This document shows, in pieces, positions 44,337-54,134 of a DNA stretch of 64,000 nucleotides. This DNA is from Mycolicibacterium iranicum (GTDB lineage: Bacteria; Actinomycetota; Actinomycetes; Mycobacteriales; Mycobacteriaceae), in assembly GCF_014190915.1 (NCBI RefSeq), contig NZ_JACHVU010000006.1, positions 186,001 to 250,000 of the forward strand. The letters are read 5' to 3'. Below the pieces are notes generated by a model. That model saw only the letters and a program-made list of their open reading frames with translations. It ran no database searches and was not told where the DNA came from. The position numbers were made by a program, and so were the translations under genes. Positions within the stretch are counted from its first letter, which is position 1, and each line of letters starts with the position of its first letter.

Positions 44337-44412
44337 ACGGGTCCGCCGGTCTGACGGAGGACCGCGAGCCGGCGAGGAGGCGCTGCACCCTGATTGCGGG
44401 CGCCGGTCCTGC

Positions 44413-45012
44413 TCAGGCCGGTCTGTTCAGCGCGTACAGCGCCATCTTCCGGTTCGACATCTGATGCTCGCCCAGGAAGTCGCACCTGGCGTATTCGCAC
44501 AGTCTGCGCGCGCCGGTGTTGCGGTGGTCCGGGTCGAACATGATGCGTGAGCACTCGGGTTCCATCGCGAACAGGCTGGCGGCCAGCCGCGGCAGAAGCA
44601 GCGGACCGAAACCCCGGTTGACCATGTTCAGATCGGCGATCGCGGCGTGCAGGCCCAGGTCGTACGGGTGGGCGTCATATCGTGGCGCGATGGAGTCCTT
44701 GGCTGCGCGGTACACCTCGATGTAGCCGCTGGGCTCGCCGTGGAATTCGCCGATCAGCGGCCGGGAGTAGGTGCCGGCCAGTTGCGCCCGCAGATACCCG
44801 TGCCACCACTCGACGGGTCTGTCGTACTCCCACGCCTCGGCGAGATGCGGCCGGTTCATCCACTCGGAGATTATCGCCGCGTCGGTGTCGGGATCGACCA
44901 GCCGGAAGTGGTACGGCGCAGCCACCTGTGGGATCGGCGGGGGCGGCACGGCGCGGACCTCGTCGCTGAGGTCGGTGAGCTCCCTGGGCAGGATCGGCAG
45001 CACGTCTGTCAT
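44413..45012 (-). CDS. mbtK: Lysine N6-acyltransferase MbtK (GNAT)
   Basis: 199 residues. GNAT fold of the IucB/MbtK type: [20 protein letters not shown], the catalytic region [24 protein letters not shown] and the [16 protein letters not shown] stretch. It moves the acyl chain from MbtL to the N6 of lysine in mycobactin. An iron box lies 24 bp upstream of ATG 45012, so it is iron-repressed. Convergent with mbtM. Confidence 0.94.
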   Translation of the reverse strand: MTDVLPILPRELTDLSDEVRAVPPPPIPQVAAPYHFRLVDPDTDAAIISEWMNRPHLAEAWEYDRPVEWWHGYLRAQLAGTYSRPLIGEFHGEPSGYIEVYRAAKDSIAPRYDAHPYDLGLHAAIADLNMVNRGFGPLLLPRLAASLFAMEPECSRIMFDPDHRNTGARRLCEYARCDFLGEHQMSNRKMALYALNRPA

Positions 45013-45035
45013 GGTGAGGCCAGAGCCTACCGGAG

Positions 45036-45054
45036 ATAGGTGAGCCTATGCTTA
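45036..45054 (-). promoter_or_regulatory. IdeR iron box upstream of mbtK
   Basis: On the minus strand TAAGCATAGGCTCACCTAT fits the IdeR consensus TTAGGTTAGGCTAACCTAA at about 14 of 19 positions. It covers the stop codon of the upstream membrane protein gene, so the mbtK promoter lies within that gene's 3' end. Confidence 0.75.
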
Positions 45055-45489
45055 GGCCAGACCCGGTGCGGCAAGCAACAGACCGCCGGCGGCGAGCAAG
45101 GCGACGACCTTGACCACCTCCAGAACGACGTAGGCGTAGTGAGCGCGTGAGCGCGGCCCGTCTTCTCCCGCCAGGACGCGGTCGGAGCGCCGGGTCAGCG
45201 CCGGCCGCACCACGGCCATCTGCCCGATCAGCACCGCCACCGCGACGAGTAACGCCGACCGCGGCGGCCACGGAGCTGCGGCGCCGAATGCGGCGAGCGT
45301 CGCCGCAGCGCCCAGGACGATCTCGCAGGTGTTCAGTGCGCGGAACACCAGCCGGCCGATGCCCAGCCCCACCGGCAACGTCACTCCGGGCGCACGGAAC
45401 TTGAGCGGTGCCTCCAGGAACGAAATGGCCAGCACCATCCCCAGCCAGACGAATGTGGCCGCCGTGGCGACCGCGTGAGCGGCGTTCAC
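45052..45489 (-). CDS. Small integral membrane protein
   Basis: 145 residues from GTG 45489 (NAAHAVATAATFVWLGMVLA); ATG 45510 is possible but leaves only 9 bp to the divergent start. Four hydrophobic helices are expected, with a conserved-looking motif SFLEAPLKFRAPGVTLPVGL between the first two and RRSDRVLAGEDGPRSRAHYAY before the last. The pattern resembles small DUF4149-like proteins of Actinobacteria, but I do not identify it firmly. Its 3' end carries the mbtK iron box. Confidence 0.75.
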   Translation of the reverse strand: MNAAHAVATAATFVWLGMVLAISFLEAPLKFRAPGVTLPVGLGIGRLVFRALNTCEIVLGAAATLAAFGAAAPWPPRSALLVAVAVLIGQMAVVRPALTRRSDRVLAGEDGPRSRAHYAYVVLEVVKVVALLAAGGLLLAAPGLA

Positions 45490-45519
45490 GCGCCGAAGCT
45501 TAGGTGACATCGTGGAGCG

Positions 45520-45714
45520 ATGGACACCGACCGCGTCTCCGAACTCCAGCGCTGGGAGGACTCCGGTGCGCTGTGGCGCGTCGTCGGCCGCACCGCCTCG
45601 TCGGCGACGGTGGTGCTGATGACGTGTGACGGCGGCGAAGAGGTCGGGAGATTCACCAGCGACGACCCCCGCCTGCTGGCGTTCGTCGCCGGCCGGGACA
45701 GCAGCGAGGACTGA
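45520..45714 (+). CDS. Small conserved-type hypothetical protein (64 residues)
   Basis: Starts at ATG 45520. It is a compact, acidic, soluble protein with an even pattern of strands (ALWRVVGRTASSATVVLMTC, GGEEVGRFTSDDPRLLAFVA). Codon use is like that of neighbouring genes and similar small proteins occur in mycobacteria. No function can be given. Confidence 0.7.
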   Translation: MDTDRVSELQRWEDSGALWRVVGRTASSATVVLMTCDGGEEVGRFTSDDPRLLAFVAGRDSSED

Positions 45715-45793
45715 CCGCCCCGTCCTGCTGTTCCGCCGACCAGAACGGCGGCCGGGGTTACCGTACGGATCAGACGCACGGAAGGACCCCGCC

Positions 45794-47695
45794 ATGGTGA
45801 CCACGTCTGCCTTTATCGACGGTCCGTTCGCACGCCACGGGCAGGTCATCGGCCGGGTCGGGGCACTCGCAGTCGCTCTGGGCATCGGTCTGGCGATCGC
45901 GCAGTCCCCCGCGGTCGCCGGGGCTGATGACGACACCGCCACGTCCGACTCGGCGACCTCGGAACATAAACCGGCACAACAGAATTCAAAGGACGTCGCA
46001 GACAGCAGCGCCGACGCGGGTGCCAGCGACGAGCCGGTCGACATCGACGATGAGCAGGCCGAGAACGACCTACCCACCGACGACCCGTCGGCCGAGGACG
46101 AGACGACCGCAGGCCGTTCCAGCTCGCGCGCGACGGTCGAGGTCGTGTCCCCCGGTGCCGATGTGGACGGGGACGACCGTGACGACACCGGCGACGACAC
46201 CGCCGACGACCCCATCGAGCCCGCTCCGGCGGCGGTGTCCGCCCTGGCCGGGTCCGCCCGACGCGAGAGCACCGCCGAGACCGCGGAGACGACCGAATTC
46301 ACGGCCCTCGCCCAGACCTCGGCGAGCCCGTTGGCCACAGAGCAGCAAGCCGAGGCCGAGAAGCTGGCCGCTGCGACGGTCAGGACCTGGCCGGTGCGCC
46401 TCATGAAGTTCGTCCTGGGCATCGGCTGGCTGGCCACCGCGCAACGGGAGTACGACGAGATCGGCGGCGTCGACGGACAGAACTTCTGGCACCTGGGCCG
46501 GTCGGTCGACGAGTACGCGCTGGGCGCGGCCTTCCAACAGCAGTTGCTCAATCCGATGACCCCGACGGTGGTCACGCAGGTCGCCCCACCGCACACCTGG
46601 TTCGGCCGCGACGTCAAGGGATCCCGCATCCTCTACGACAATCCCGACACCGTCTACCGGTTCATGGGCGTGAACATGTCCTCGAGTTATGTGATCACGG
46701 GGAAGTTCTCGGGTGCACTGCCTGCCGACACGAACTTCAGTGTGCTGACGGGTCTGTCCGGCATCACCGCCGACAACCTGAGTGGCCGCCGGCTGATCGT
46801 GGAACCGGACGGTTCGTTCACCATCACCGTCAGCGCCGAGGCGGCCACACCCGGCCACGGTAACCACCTGCAGCTCACCCCGGAAACGACCTTGATCGCC
46901 GTGCGGAACACGTTGTCGGACTGGACCACTCAGTCACCGATGAGCCTGTCGATCGAACGGGTGTCAGGACCCCGCAACAGCCTGTTCAGCCAACTGGGCG
47001 GGTTCGCGATCCCCGGTCTCGGTCCGATGGTGACCAAGAGCCGGCTGCTGACTGCGTTGGTGTCGCTGATCCCGCCCGTCAAAGAGCCGCCGCTACTCCT
47101 GCGCGGGACGTTCACCGCCCTCGTGATGGCGATGGGACTGGGGAGGGAATCGACATACATCAAGGTCGCGACCACCGACCCACAGACTGGAGACCGGGTA
47201 CCGCCGAACACGCTGCCCCAGCCCTCCCGCAACGCCGAGTTCCTGGCCACCCAGCTGCAGAGCGCCGGGTACTTCGCCCTGTCCGACGACGAGGCACTCG
47301 TCGTCACCATCACGCCGGGCAACGCGCGCTACTTCGTCGTTCCGGTCACCAACCAGTGGACCATCTCCGACGACTACTGGGACGAGCAGACCAGCCTCAA
47401 CAACGCCCAGGCCAAAGTCGATCCCGAGGGGAGCGTCACTGTGGTGATCTCGCCGACCGACCCCGGTGTGTACAACTGGGTGTCCACCGGCGGGCTCAAC
47501 CGCGGCACAGTGTCGATCCGGTTCCAGGACCTGGACCTGGCCTCGTCGCTCGCGCCCACGGTCACCGCGCGGGTGGTCCCCCTCGGCGACCTGGCAGCCA
47601 CACTGCCGACGACCACGGACTACGTCACCGCCGAGGAACGCGAGGCTCAACTCGCCCTCCGCAGAGCAGGGTTCAGCCGCCGGTTCACACCGTGA
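45794..47695 (+). CDS. Secreted protein with acidic linker and DUF1214 domain
   Basis: 633 residues from ATG 45794 (GGAAGGACC upstream). Residues 1-43 form an export signal with GRVGALAVALGIGLAIA and an AVAGA cleavage site. Residues 44-140 are Asp/Glu/Thr/Ser-rich and likely disordered. PAAVSALAGSARRES (146-159) is a short motif also found in the unrelated secreted hydrolase at 62945. From about 200 the protein is folded; DUF1214 elements are FALSDDEALVVTITPGN, QWTISDDYWDEQTSLNNAQA and VTVVISPTDPGVYNWVST. Shares this domain with the cytoplasmic proteins at 21431 and 32076. Its role at the cell surface is unknown. Confidence 0.88.
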   Translation: MVTTSAFIDGPFARHGQVIGRVGALAVALGIGLAIAQSPAVAGADDDTATSDSATSEHKPAQQNSKDVADSSADAGASDEPVDIDDEQAENDLPTDDPSAEDETTAGRSSSRATVEVVSPGADVDGDDRDDTGDDTADDPIEPAPAAVSALAGSARRESTAETAETTEFTALAQTSASPLATEQQAEAEKLAAATVRTWPVRLMKFVLGIGWLATAQREYDEIGGVDGQNFWHLGRSVDEYALGAAFQQQLLNPMTPTVVTQVAPPHTWFGRDVKGSRILYDNPDTVYRFMGVNMSSSYVITGKFSGALPADTNFSVLTGLSGITADNLSGRRLIVEPDGSFTITVSAEAATPGHGNHLQLTPETTLIAVRNTLSDWTTQSPMSLSIERVSGPRNSLFSQLGGFAIPGLGPMVTKSRLLTALVSLIPPVKEPPLLLRGTFTALVMAMGLGRESTYIKVATTDPQTGDRVPPNTLPQPSRNAEFLATQLQSAGYFALSDDEALVVTITPGNARYFVVPVTNQWTISDDYWDEQTSLNNAQAKVDPEGSVTVVISPTDPGVYNWVSTGGLNRGTVSIRFQDLDLASSLAPTVTARVVPLGDLAATLPTTTDYVTAEEREAQLALRRAGFSRRFTP

Positions 47696-47698
47696 CGG

Positions 47699-48634
47699 TC
47701 AGTGCTTGTCCTTGCGGCCGAACGGCAGGACGTGCACGACGGCGACCACCAGGGCCCCGATCACCAGACCGATGACCGCCGACGCGGCGGTGTTGACCAG
47801 CCAGCCCAGCACACCGCCCACGCCCGCGACGTGGTGGACAGCCTCTTCGGCGTGGTGGACCAGCGAGTACGGGCCGTGCCAGCCGAGCTCATCGCTCCCG
47901 ACGAGCAGGATGTGGCCGCCAACCCAGAGCATCGCCGCGGTGCCGATGACCGACAGCGCCGACAGCAGTTTGGGCATGCCCGCAACCAGACCCCGGCCCA
48001 GCTTCTTGGCGAAGCCCGACGATTTCTGGGTGAGCTTCAGACCGAGGTCGTCCATCTTGACGATTCCGGCCACGACGCCGTACACCGCGACCGTGATCAC
48101 CACCGCGACGACGAGCAGGATGACCAACCGCGGCCAGAAGGACTGGTCGGCGACCTCGTTGAGAGCGATCACCATGATCTCGGCCGACAGGATGAAGTCG
48201 GTCCGGATCGCGCCCGTGACCATGAACTTCTCGGCGTCCTGACTGGACGCGGCCACCGGGGCGCCGTGCTTGTCGTGGCCGCGGATCATGCCCCACACCT
48301 TCTCGGCGCCCTCGAAGCACAGATAGGTGGCGCCCAGCATCAGGATGGGTGTCAAAAGCCAGGGAACGAACTGGCTGAGCAGCAGCGCGGCCGGCAGGAT
48401 GAAGACGATCTTGTTCCGCAGCGAGCCCAGCGCGATGCGTCTGATGATCGGCAACTCGCGCTCAGCGGCGATGCCGTGCACATATTGCGGGGTGACCGCG
48501 GTGTCGTCGATGACCACGCCGGCGGCCTTGGCGGTCGCCCGTCCCGCGGCGGCACCGATATCGTCGACGGACGCGGCCGCGAGGCGGGCCAGCGCGGCGA
48601 CGTCGTCGAGCAGCGCAAACAGGCCCCCACTCAT
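47699..48634 (-). CDS. DUF808 family membrane protein
   Basis: 311 residues. The N-terminus MSGGLFALLDDVAALARLAA and the segment DDTAVTPQYVHGI are the family signature, and RELPIIRRIALGSLRNK precedes the membrane part. About five to six hydrophobic spans follow, with LTPILMLGATYLCFEGAEK between them. The C-terminus is His/Lys-rich (FGRKDKH). Related proteins (YedI in E. coli) have no known role. Confidence 0.92.
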   Translation of the reverse strand: MSGGLFALLDDVAALARLAAASVDDIGAAAGRATAKAAGVVIDDTAVTPQYVHGIAAERELPIIRRIALGSLRNKIVFILPAALLLSQFVPWLLTPILMLGATYLCFEGAEKVWGMIRGHDKHGAPVAASSQDAEKFMVTGAIRTDFILSAEIMVIALNEVADQSFWPRLVILLVVAVVITVAVYGVVAGIVKMDDLGLKLTQKSSGFAKKLGRGLVAGMPKLLSALSVIGTAAMLWVGGHILLVGSDELGWHGPYSLVHHAEEAVHHVAGVGGVLGWLVNTAASAVIGLVIGALVVAVVHVLPFGRKDKH

Positions 48635-49019
48635 GGAGCCATCCCGATCGCTTGGGCGGTCATGGCTGGAAGGTTACCCAACAGGACCCGGCCGCACGCC
48701 AGGCCCAACGCGGACGATCCGCCGGCCAGATGCCCAGCCGCGCCGGTGGCGAGCATGCTCACTGGCGTCTCCGGCGGCGAGTCGTTCCGCCCGACCGCGA
48801 AACACGCTCGAAACACGTTGGCAGCACACAGGTGCCACGGACGCGCACCCGCGGAGAGCGCGCCCGCCGGACCCGCCACCACTTGTGCGCGACGGACCTG
48901 ACCCCTTGATCGCCGGTGCGTCACACGGGGCAGGCCGCAGCGCGGACGCGGTCGGCTGAGCGTTTGGGATACGGCCACCGGGGTACCTCCGGTGGATTCC
49001 TCGACAGCAAGGTGGACCC
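48635..49019. other. 385-bp intergenic region with an 11-bp tandem repeat
   Basis: No gene supported on either strand. CGAAACACGCT-CGAAACACGTT at 48798-48819 is a two-copy direct repeat of 11 bp, one helical turn, as seen for regulators binding side by side. A GGGATACGG element near 48970 could be a -10 region for the downstream lipoprotein. Confidence 0.5.
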
Positions 49020-49439
49020 ATGAATTCTCGTTTGTCACGAACGCTGCTCGCCTCCGGAGGCGCCGCGGTGTTGGCGCTCGCCGTCGGATGCGGCGGTAGC
49101 GACAGTGGAGACGAGTCGACGACATCGACCACCACGACCTCGACGGAGACGAGCACCACGATGACGACGCCGTCCACGCCGACGGCCCCGGTGACGACGT
49201 CTGCGCCCGCGCCGGCGGAGACCACGGCGCCCGGCGGCGGGGGCTCGATCCCCGGTGGCCCGACCGGCGGCGGCGGACCCGAGGGTGGCGGCGGCTCCAT
49301 TCCGGGTGGGCCCACCGGTGGCGGCGGACCCGAAGGCGGCGGCGGCGCCATCCCCGGCGGCCCCACGATCACCGGCGGACCCGGCGGCGGCGGTGGCTCC
49401 ATTCCCGGCGGCCCGACGATCAACATCCCGGTGCCCTGA
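49020..49439 (+). CDS. Lipoprotein with Thr tract and Gly-Pro repeats
   Basis: 139 residues. Signal peptide with LALAVGC, anchor Cys24. Residues 31-70 are almost only Ser, Thr, Pro and Ala (likely glycosylation targets of the mannosyl-transfer system); residues 72-133 are repeats of GGGGSIPGGPTGGGGPE in four copies of about 17 residues, the last two degenerate; the protein ends INIPVP. It should be an extended surface protein without a globular domain. Ends 8 bp before the HAD gene start. Confidence 0.82.
   Translation: MNSRLSRTLLASGGAAVLALAVGCGGSDSGDESTTSTTTTSTETSTTMTTPSTPTAPVTTSAPAPAETTAPGGGGSIPGGPTGGGGPEGGGGSIPGGPTGGGGPEGGGGAIPGGPTITGGPGGGGGSIPGGPTINIPVP
49233..49418 (+). repeat. In-gene tandem repeat coding for Gly-Pro units
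   Basis: About 3.6 units of roughly 51 bp (GGGGSIPGGPT-GGGGPE type). The DNA copies differ mostly in third codon positions, so the protein sequence, and not the DNA alone, seems kept. Copy number may vary between strains. Confidence 0.8.
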
Positions 49440-49447
49440 ACCGCCCC

Positions 49448-50146
49448 GTGAGTACTGACACACGCACGCCTGCCGTTCTCTTCGACATCGACGGCACGCT
49501 CGTCGACTCCAACTACCTGCACGTCGCCGCGTGGCTGCGGGCGTTCGACGCCGAAGGGATACCGGTCGAGAGCTGGCGGGTCCACCGCTGCATCGGCATG
49601 GACGGCTCCACGCTGATGCAGACCTTCGCCGGCGATGCCGCCGAGGATGTCCTGGACCGGCTCAAAGATGCCCACAGCCGGTTCTACAAAGAGACGTCCG
49701 GCCTGCTCGCCCCGCTGCCCGGTGCACGCGAACTGCTGCGCGGGGTGGCCGACAAGGGCCTGCAGGTGGTGTTGGCCACTTCCGCGCCCGAAGACGAGCT
49801 GGCCATGCTGCGCGAGGTGCTCGACTGCGACGACGTGGTGGCGGCGGTGACGTCCTCCGAGGATGTCGACACGGCCAAACCCAAGCCCGACATCGTCGAG
49901 ATCGCACTCGACCGCGCGGGGGTCAGCGCGGAGGATGCCGTCTTCGTGGGCGACGCGATCTGGGACTGCGAGGCGGCCAACCGCGCAGGAGTCCCCTCCA
50001 TCGGTCTGCTCAGCGGGGGCGTCTCGCGTTCCGAACTGCGGGAGGCCGGCGCGTCCGACGTGTTCGAGAATGCCCGCGACCTGCTGACGAAACTGGACTC
50101 CACGCAGATCGGTGATCTCGCGGCGCGGGTCAGCGCCCCGCGGTAG
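49448..50146 (+). CDS. HAD-superfamily hydrolase (phosphoglycolate phosphatase-like)
   Basis: 232 residues from GTG 49448. Motif [12 protein letters not shown] with nucleophile Asp and acid/base Asp, motif [13 protein letters not shown], motif III Lys in AKPKPDIVE and motif [15 protein letters not shown] are complete. The C1 helical cap suits small phosphorylated substrates. Ends 17 bp inside the convergent mmpL gene. Confidence 0.9.
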   Translation: MSTDTRTPAVLFDIDGTLVDSNYLHVAAWLRAFDAEGIPVESWRVHRCIGMDGSTLMQTFAGDAAEDVLDRLKDAHSRFYKETSGLLAPLPGARELLRGVADKGLQVVLATSAPEDELAMLREVLDCDDVVAAVTSSEDVDTAKPKPDIVEIALDRAGVSAEDAVFVGDAIWDCEAANRAGVPSIGLLSGGVSRSELREAGASDVFENARDLLTKLDSTQIGDLAARVSAPR

Positions 50147-52982
50147 CGATCTCGGGTCGGATCCTGGCAAGGCGCCGCTGCGATGCGGCGCTCCGGATCT
50201 TCTGCGGCCACCAGAACCACCGGCCCAGCAAGGCCGCAACCGCCGGTGTCATGAACGACCGCACGATCAGCGTGTCGAACAGCAGCCCGAGGGCGATGGT
50301 GGTACCCACCTGGGCCATCACGGTCAGATCGCTGAATGCGAAGGTCGCCATCGTCGCGGCGAAGACCAGGCCTGCGGAGGTGACGACCGACCCCGTGCCC
50401 GCCATCGCACGGATGATGCCGGTCTTGAGGCCTCCGGCCAGTTCCTCCTTGAACCGCGACACCAGCAGCAGGTTGTAGTCCGAACCGACGGCGAGCAGCA
50501 GGATCACCGACATCGGCAGGACCATCCAGTGCAGTTCCAGGCCCAGGATGTGCTGCCAGAGCAATACCGACAGACCGAAAGATGCTCCCAGCGAGAGCAA
50601 TACGGTGCCGACGATCACCGCGGCGGCGACCACGCTACGGGTGATGATCAACATGATCACGAAAATCAGTGTGACCGCGGCGATTCCGGCGATCAGCAGG
50701 TCGTAGAACGCACCGTCGCGCATGTCCTTGTAGGTGGCCGCGGTGCCGGCGAGGTACACCGTCGAGCCCTCCAGCGGGGTCCCCTTGATCGCCTCCTTGG
50801 CCGCAGTCTTGATCGGCAGCACATGCGAGATGCCCTCGACGGTGGCCGGATCCCCCTCGTGGCTGATGATGAAGCGCACCGACTTGCCGTCCGGGGAGAT
50901 GAAGTTCTCCATGCCCCGCTTGAAGTCGTCGTTGTCGAAGGCCTCGGGGGGCAGATAGAACGAATCGTCGTTGCGGGAGTCGTCGAACGCCTCGCCCATG
51001 GCGTCGGCGTCCTCCGACATCGCCGCGCTCTGATCCTGCTGGCCCTTCTGGCTCTGGTACTGCGTCAACATCATCGTCTGCATGTCGCGCATCGTCTGAA
51101 TCTGCGAGGGCAGCAGCGCGATCAACTGCGGCATCAGCTCGTCGAGCCGCTCGAGTTCGGGCACCAGCTCCTGGATGTCGTCGGTCAGCGGGTTGATGCC
51201 GTCGAGCGTGTCGAACACCGACCTGATCGTCCAGCAGACCGGGATGTCGTAGCAGTGCGGTTCCCAGTAGAAGTAGTTGCGGATCGGTCGGAAGAAGTCG
51301 TCGAAATCGGCGATGTGATCGCGTAATTCGGCGATGTCGATCGTCATGTCCCTGGTCTTGGCCACCATCTGGTGGGTGACGTCGGACATCTGCTGCATGA
51401 GGCTCGACATCCTGGTCATGGTGTCGATGTTGGTCTGCATCGCGTCGGCCTGGACGAGCATGTCGGCCATCCGGTCCTGCATGTACTTCTCGTTGAGACG
51501 CTGTGTGGTGCCCTGCATGCTCATCTGGAACGGAATGGTGGTGTGCTTGATCGGTTTGCCGTCGGGACGGGTGATCGTCTGCACGCGGGCGACACCGGGC
51601 ACCCGGAAGACGGCCTTGGCGATCTTGTCGATGACGAGGAAGTCCGCCGGGTTGCGCAGGTCGTGGTCGCTCTCGATCATCAGCAGCTCGGGGTTCATCC
51701 GCGCGGAGCCGAAATGCTGGTCGGCAACCGCATATCCGACGTTGGCGGGAACCTCGGCGGGCAGGTAGTCGCGCGCGTCGTAGTTGGTCTTGTACCCCGG
51801 GAGCGTGACCAGGCCGACCAGGGCCAGCGCCAGCGTGGCGGCCAGCACCGGACCGGGCCAGCGCACCACGGACACGCCGATCCGCCGCCACCCGCGGGAG
51901 CTGATCTCGCGCTTCGGGTCGAACAACTCGAAGCGGCTGCCGACGGCGATGACCGCGGGGCCGAGCGTCAGCGCCGCGAGGACCGCGACGAACGTGCCGA
52001 CCGCGCAGGGCACGCCCATCGTCTGGAAATACGGAAGCCGGGTGAAGCTCAGGCACAGCATCGCGCCCGCGATGGTCAGGCCCGAGCCCAGGATCACGTG
52101 CGCGGTGCCGCGGAACATCGTGTGGTAGGCAGTTTCCCGGTCGTCGCCCGCGCCCCGCGATTCCTGATAGCGGCCGATCGCGAAGATCGCGTAATCGGTG
52201 CCCGCGGCGATGACCATCAGAGTCAGCAGGCTCGTCGCGAAGGTGGACAGGCCGATGATCTCGGCGTCGGCCAGGAACGCGACGATGCCGCGGGCCGCGC
52301 CCAACTCGGCGAAGACCATGAACAGGGTGAGCAGCATCGTGGCCACGGAGCGGAAGACGATCAGCAGCATCACCGCGATGACGCCGATCGTGATCATCGT
52401 GACCATGAAGATGCTCTTGTCGCCGGCGTTGTGCTGATCGGCCACCAGTGGCGCGCCTCCGGTGACATAGACCTCGATGCCCGGCGGTGCCGCCGTTTCG
52501 GCGATGAGTTCACGCACCGCCAGCACGGCTTCGTTGGCCTTCGGCTCCCCCTGGTTCCCGTGCAGGTACACCTGCACGTAGGCCGCGAGGCCGTCGGTGC
52601 TCTGGGCGCCCGATGCGGTGAGCGGGTCTCCCCAGAAGTCGGCGACGTGCTGGACGTGCTCGGTGTCGGCCTCGAGTTTGTCGACCAGTTCGTCGTAGTA
52701 GCGGTGCGCGGCGTCGCCGAGGGGCTGTTCACCCTCCAGCACGATCATCGCGGTGCTGTCGGAATCGAACTCGTCGAAGTCGGCGCCGATGCGCCTCATG
52801 GACACCATCGACGGGGCGTCGTTGGCGCTCAGCCCGACGGTGTGTTCCTCACCGACCTTCTCCAGCGGCGGAACCGCGACGTTGGTGACAACGGTGAGCA
52901 GGATCCAGCCCAGGATGATCGGCACCGCCAGGGCACGGATGACCCCGCCGATCCCGGACCGCCCGGCACCTGCCACTTCCAC
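50130..52982 (-). CDS. MmpL family RND transporter
   Basis: 950 residues from GTG 52982. Topology of MmpL proteins: one N-terminal helix, a large periplasmic loop (DUF porter domain 1), five more helices, a second loop with a long helical hairpin (residues about 480-650, [20 protein letters not shown] and [20 protein letters not shown], coiled-coil like), and six helices at the end. The two Asp-Tyr pairs of the proton pathway are seen in [16 protein letters not shown] and [17 protein letters not shown]. No C-terminal extension. Mycobacterial MmpLs export lipids or siderophores. No mmpS partner is adjacent. A palindrome 49 bp upstream may be its operator. Confidence 0.95.
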   Translation of the reverse strand: MEVAGAGRSGIGGVIRALAVPIILGWILLTVVTNVAVPPLEKVGEEHTVGLSANDAPSMVSMRRIGADFDEFDSDSTAMIVLEGEQPLGDAAHRYYDELVDKLEADTEHVQHVADFWGDPLTASGAQSTDGLAAYVQVYLHGNQGEPKANEAVLAVRELIAETAAPPGIEVYVTGGAPLVADQHNAGDKSIFMVTMITIGVIAVMLLIVFRSVATMLLTLFMVFAELGAARGIVAFLADAEIIGLSTFATSLLTLMVIAAGTDYAIFAIGRYQESRGAGDDRETAYHTMFRGTAHVILGSGLTIAGAMLCLSFTRLPYFQTMGVPCAVGTFVAVLAALTLGPAVIAVGSRFELFDPKREISSRGWRRIGVSVVRWPGPVLAATLALALVGLVTLPGYKTNYDARDYLPAEVPANVGYAVADQHFGSARMNPELLMIESDHDLRNPADFLVIDKIAKAVFRVPGVARVQTITRPDGKPIKHTTIPFQMSMQGTTQRLNEKYMQDRMADMLVQADAMQTNIDTMTRMSSLMQQMSDVTHQMVAKTRDMTIDIAELRDHIADFDDFFRPIRNYFYWEPHCYDIPVCWTIRSVFDTLDGINPLTDDIQELVPELERLDELMPQLIALLPSQIQTMRDMQTMMLTQYQSQKGQQDQSAAMSEDADAMGEAFDDSRNDDSFYLPPEAFDNDDFKRGMENFISPDGKSVRFIISHEGDPATVEGISHVLPIKTAAKEAIKGTPLEGSTVYLAGTAATYKDMRDGAFYDLLIAGIAAVTLIFVIMLIITRSVVAAAVIVGTVLLSLGASFGLSVLLWQHILGLELHWMVLPMSVILLLAVGSDYNLLLVSRFKEELAGGLKTGIIRAMAGTGSVVTSAGLVFAATMATFAFSDLTVMAQVGTTIALGLLFDTLIVRSFMTPAVAALLGRWFWWPQKIRSAASQRRLARIRPEIATAGR

Positions 52983-53030
52983 CGCCCCCGCTCAGACCTA
53001 CCCCTCGGCCCACACCGAAGCCGCGCGCGT

Positions 53031-53045
53031 GACACAAACTGTGTC
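53031..53045. promoter_or_regulatory. Inverted repeat upstream of mmpL
   Basis: GACACA-AAC-TGTGTC, with perfect 6-bp arms; GTGTC occurs again at 53048-53052. It is centred about 55 bp before the mmpL start, a usual position for a TetR or MarR repressor of an exporter. No regulator gene is next to it. Confidence 0.45.
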
Positions 53046-53123
53046 GCGTGTCATACATGTAGTGCGTCAAACCATTGCCTGTCAATCGGGCGTTGACAGC
53101 TGATTCACAGCTTGACCAGCGCT

Positions 53124-54134
53124 TTACTTCGGCGCACCGAGCTCGTCGAGGGCGTATTCGGCACCGCGGTTCAACGGCACCGGGTCGGTGTCGCGGGCGT
53201 TCTCCAGCGTGATGCCCTTCGCCGCGCCCACGACCTGGGCGAGTTCGGGCTGCTTCTCGAACAGCGTCCTGGTCAACACGCACGCCAGGTTCGCGTCGAC
53301 GTCGTCGCGCACCAGCAGCACGTTCGGAACGACGATCGTGGCGACATCGGAGGGCAGCTGATAGGTCGCGGCGGGGATCAGGCCTTCCTCGTAGGCGGGG
53401 CTGATCTCGGCCATCGCACCGAGTTGAGGCGTGATGTCGACGAACACCACGTCGCCGCGGGCCGAGGTGAACAGGTCGGTGATGCCCGGTGTCGGCAGCC
53501 CGCCCGACCAGAACAGCGCATCGATGGAGCCGTCTTTCATACCGTCCACGGTCTTGGTGAGGTCGAGCCGCTGGGCGGCGACGTCGCTCTGGGGGTTGAG
53601 CCCCGCCGACTCCAGCAACCGGTTCGCGATCACCTCGGTCCCCGAGCCCGGCGATCCGGTGGAGACGCGCTTGCCCCGCATGTCGGCGATCGAGGTGATG
53701 CCGCTGTCGGCGCGCGCAATCACCTGCGTGTAGTTGGGGTAGATGCGCGAGATCGCCTGGATGGGCTGCTCCTCGCCGTCGAAACTGCCCTTGCCCTCGA
53801 TCGCGTCGGACGCGGTGTCGGCCAGCGAGAACGCCACCTGGTAGCTGCCGCCGACCAGCTGCTCGATGTTCTGCACCGAGGCACCCGTCTCCGCGGCGGT
53901 CGCCTTGACCGTCCCGTCGGTGGCGGCCGAGACTTGTTCGGCATAGGCGTTTCCGAGCGAGAAGTACACCCCTGTCGAGTTCCCGGTCGCGATGCTCACC
54001 CTGGTGTCGGCGCCGACCTCACAGGTGATCTCGCCGCCCGAGTCCGCGGTCGGGGCGTCCTGCCTCCCGCCGCATCCGCTCGCCGCGGCGCCGGTCAACA
54101 CCAGCGCCGCCACCACCGTCACTGCACGTCGCAT
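53124..54134 (-). CDS. TAXI-family TRAP transporter solute-binding lipoprotein
   Basis: 336 residues from ATG 54134 (GGAGGAG upstream). Signal with lipobox TGAAASGC. The TAXI fold is marked by VSIATGNSTGVYFSLGNAYAEQV near the mature start, then TGASVQNIEQLVGGSYQVAF, MRGKRVSTGSPGSGTEVIA and DALFWSGGLPTPGI. It captures an organic acid, glutamate or similar anion outside the cell for the TRAP permease. Its start lies 16 bp inside the permease gene, so the two are coupled. Such transporters use a Na+ or H+ gradient. Confidence 0.94.
   Translation of the reverse strand: MRRAVTVVAALVLTGAAASGCGGRQDAPTADSGGEITCEVGADTRVSIATGNSTGVYFSLGNAYAEQVSAATDGTVKATAAETGASVQNIEQLVGGSYQVAFSLADTASDAIEGKGSFDGEEQPIQAISRIYPNYTQVIARADSGITSIADMRGKRVSTGSPGSGTEVIANRLLESAGLNPQSDVAAQRLDLTKTVDGMKDGSIDALFWSGGLPTPGITDLFTSARGDVVFVDITPQLGAMAEISPAYEEGLIPAATYQLPSDVATIVVPNVLLVRDDVDANLACVLTRTLFEKQPELAQVVGAAKGITLENARDTDPVPLNRGAEYALDELGAPK

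Noticed and set aside
49233..49418. Repeats that might look like a CRISPR or other non-coding array
   Set aside because: Units are in frame, without spacers, and code for regular Gly-Pro segments of a lipoprotein.
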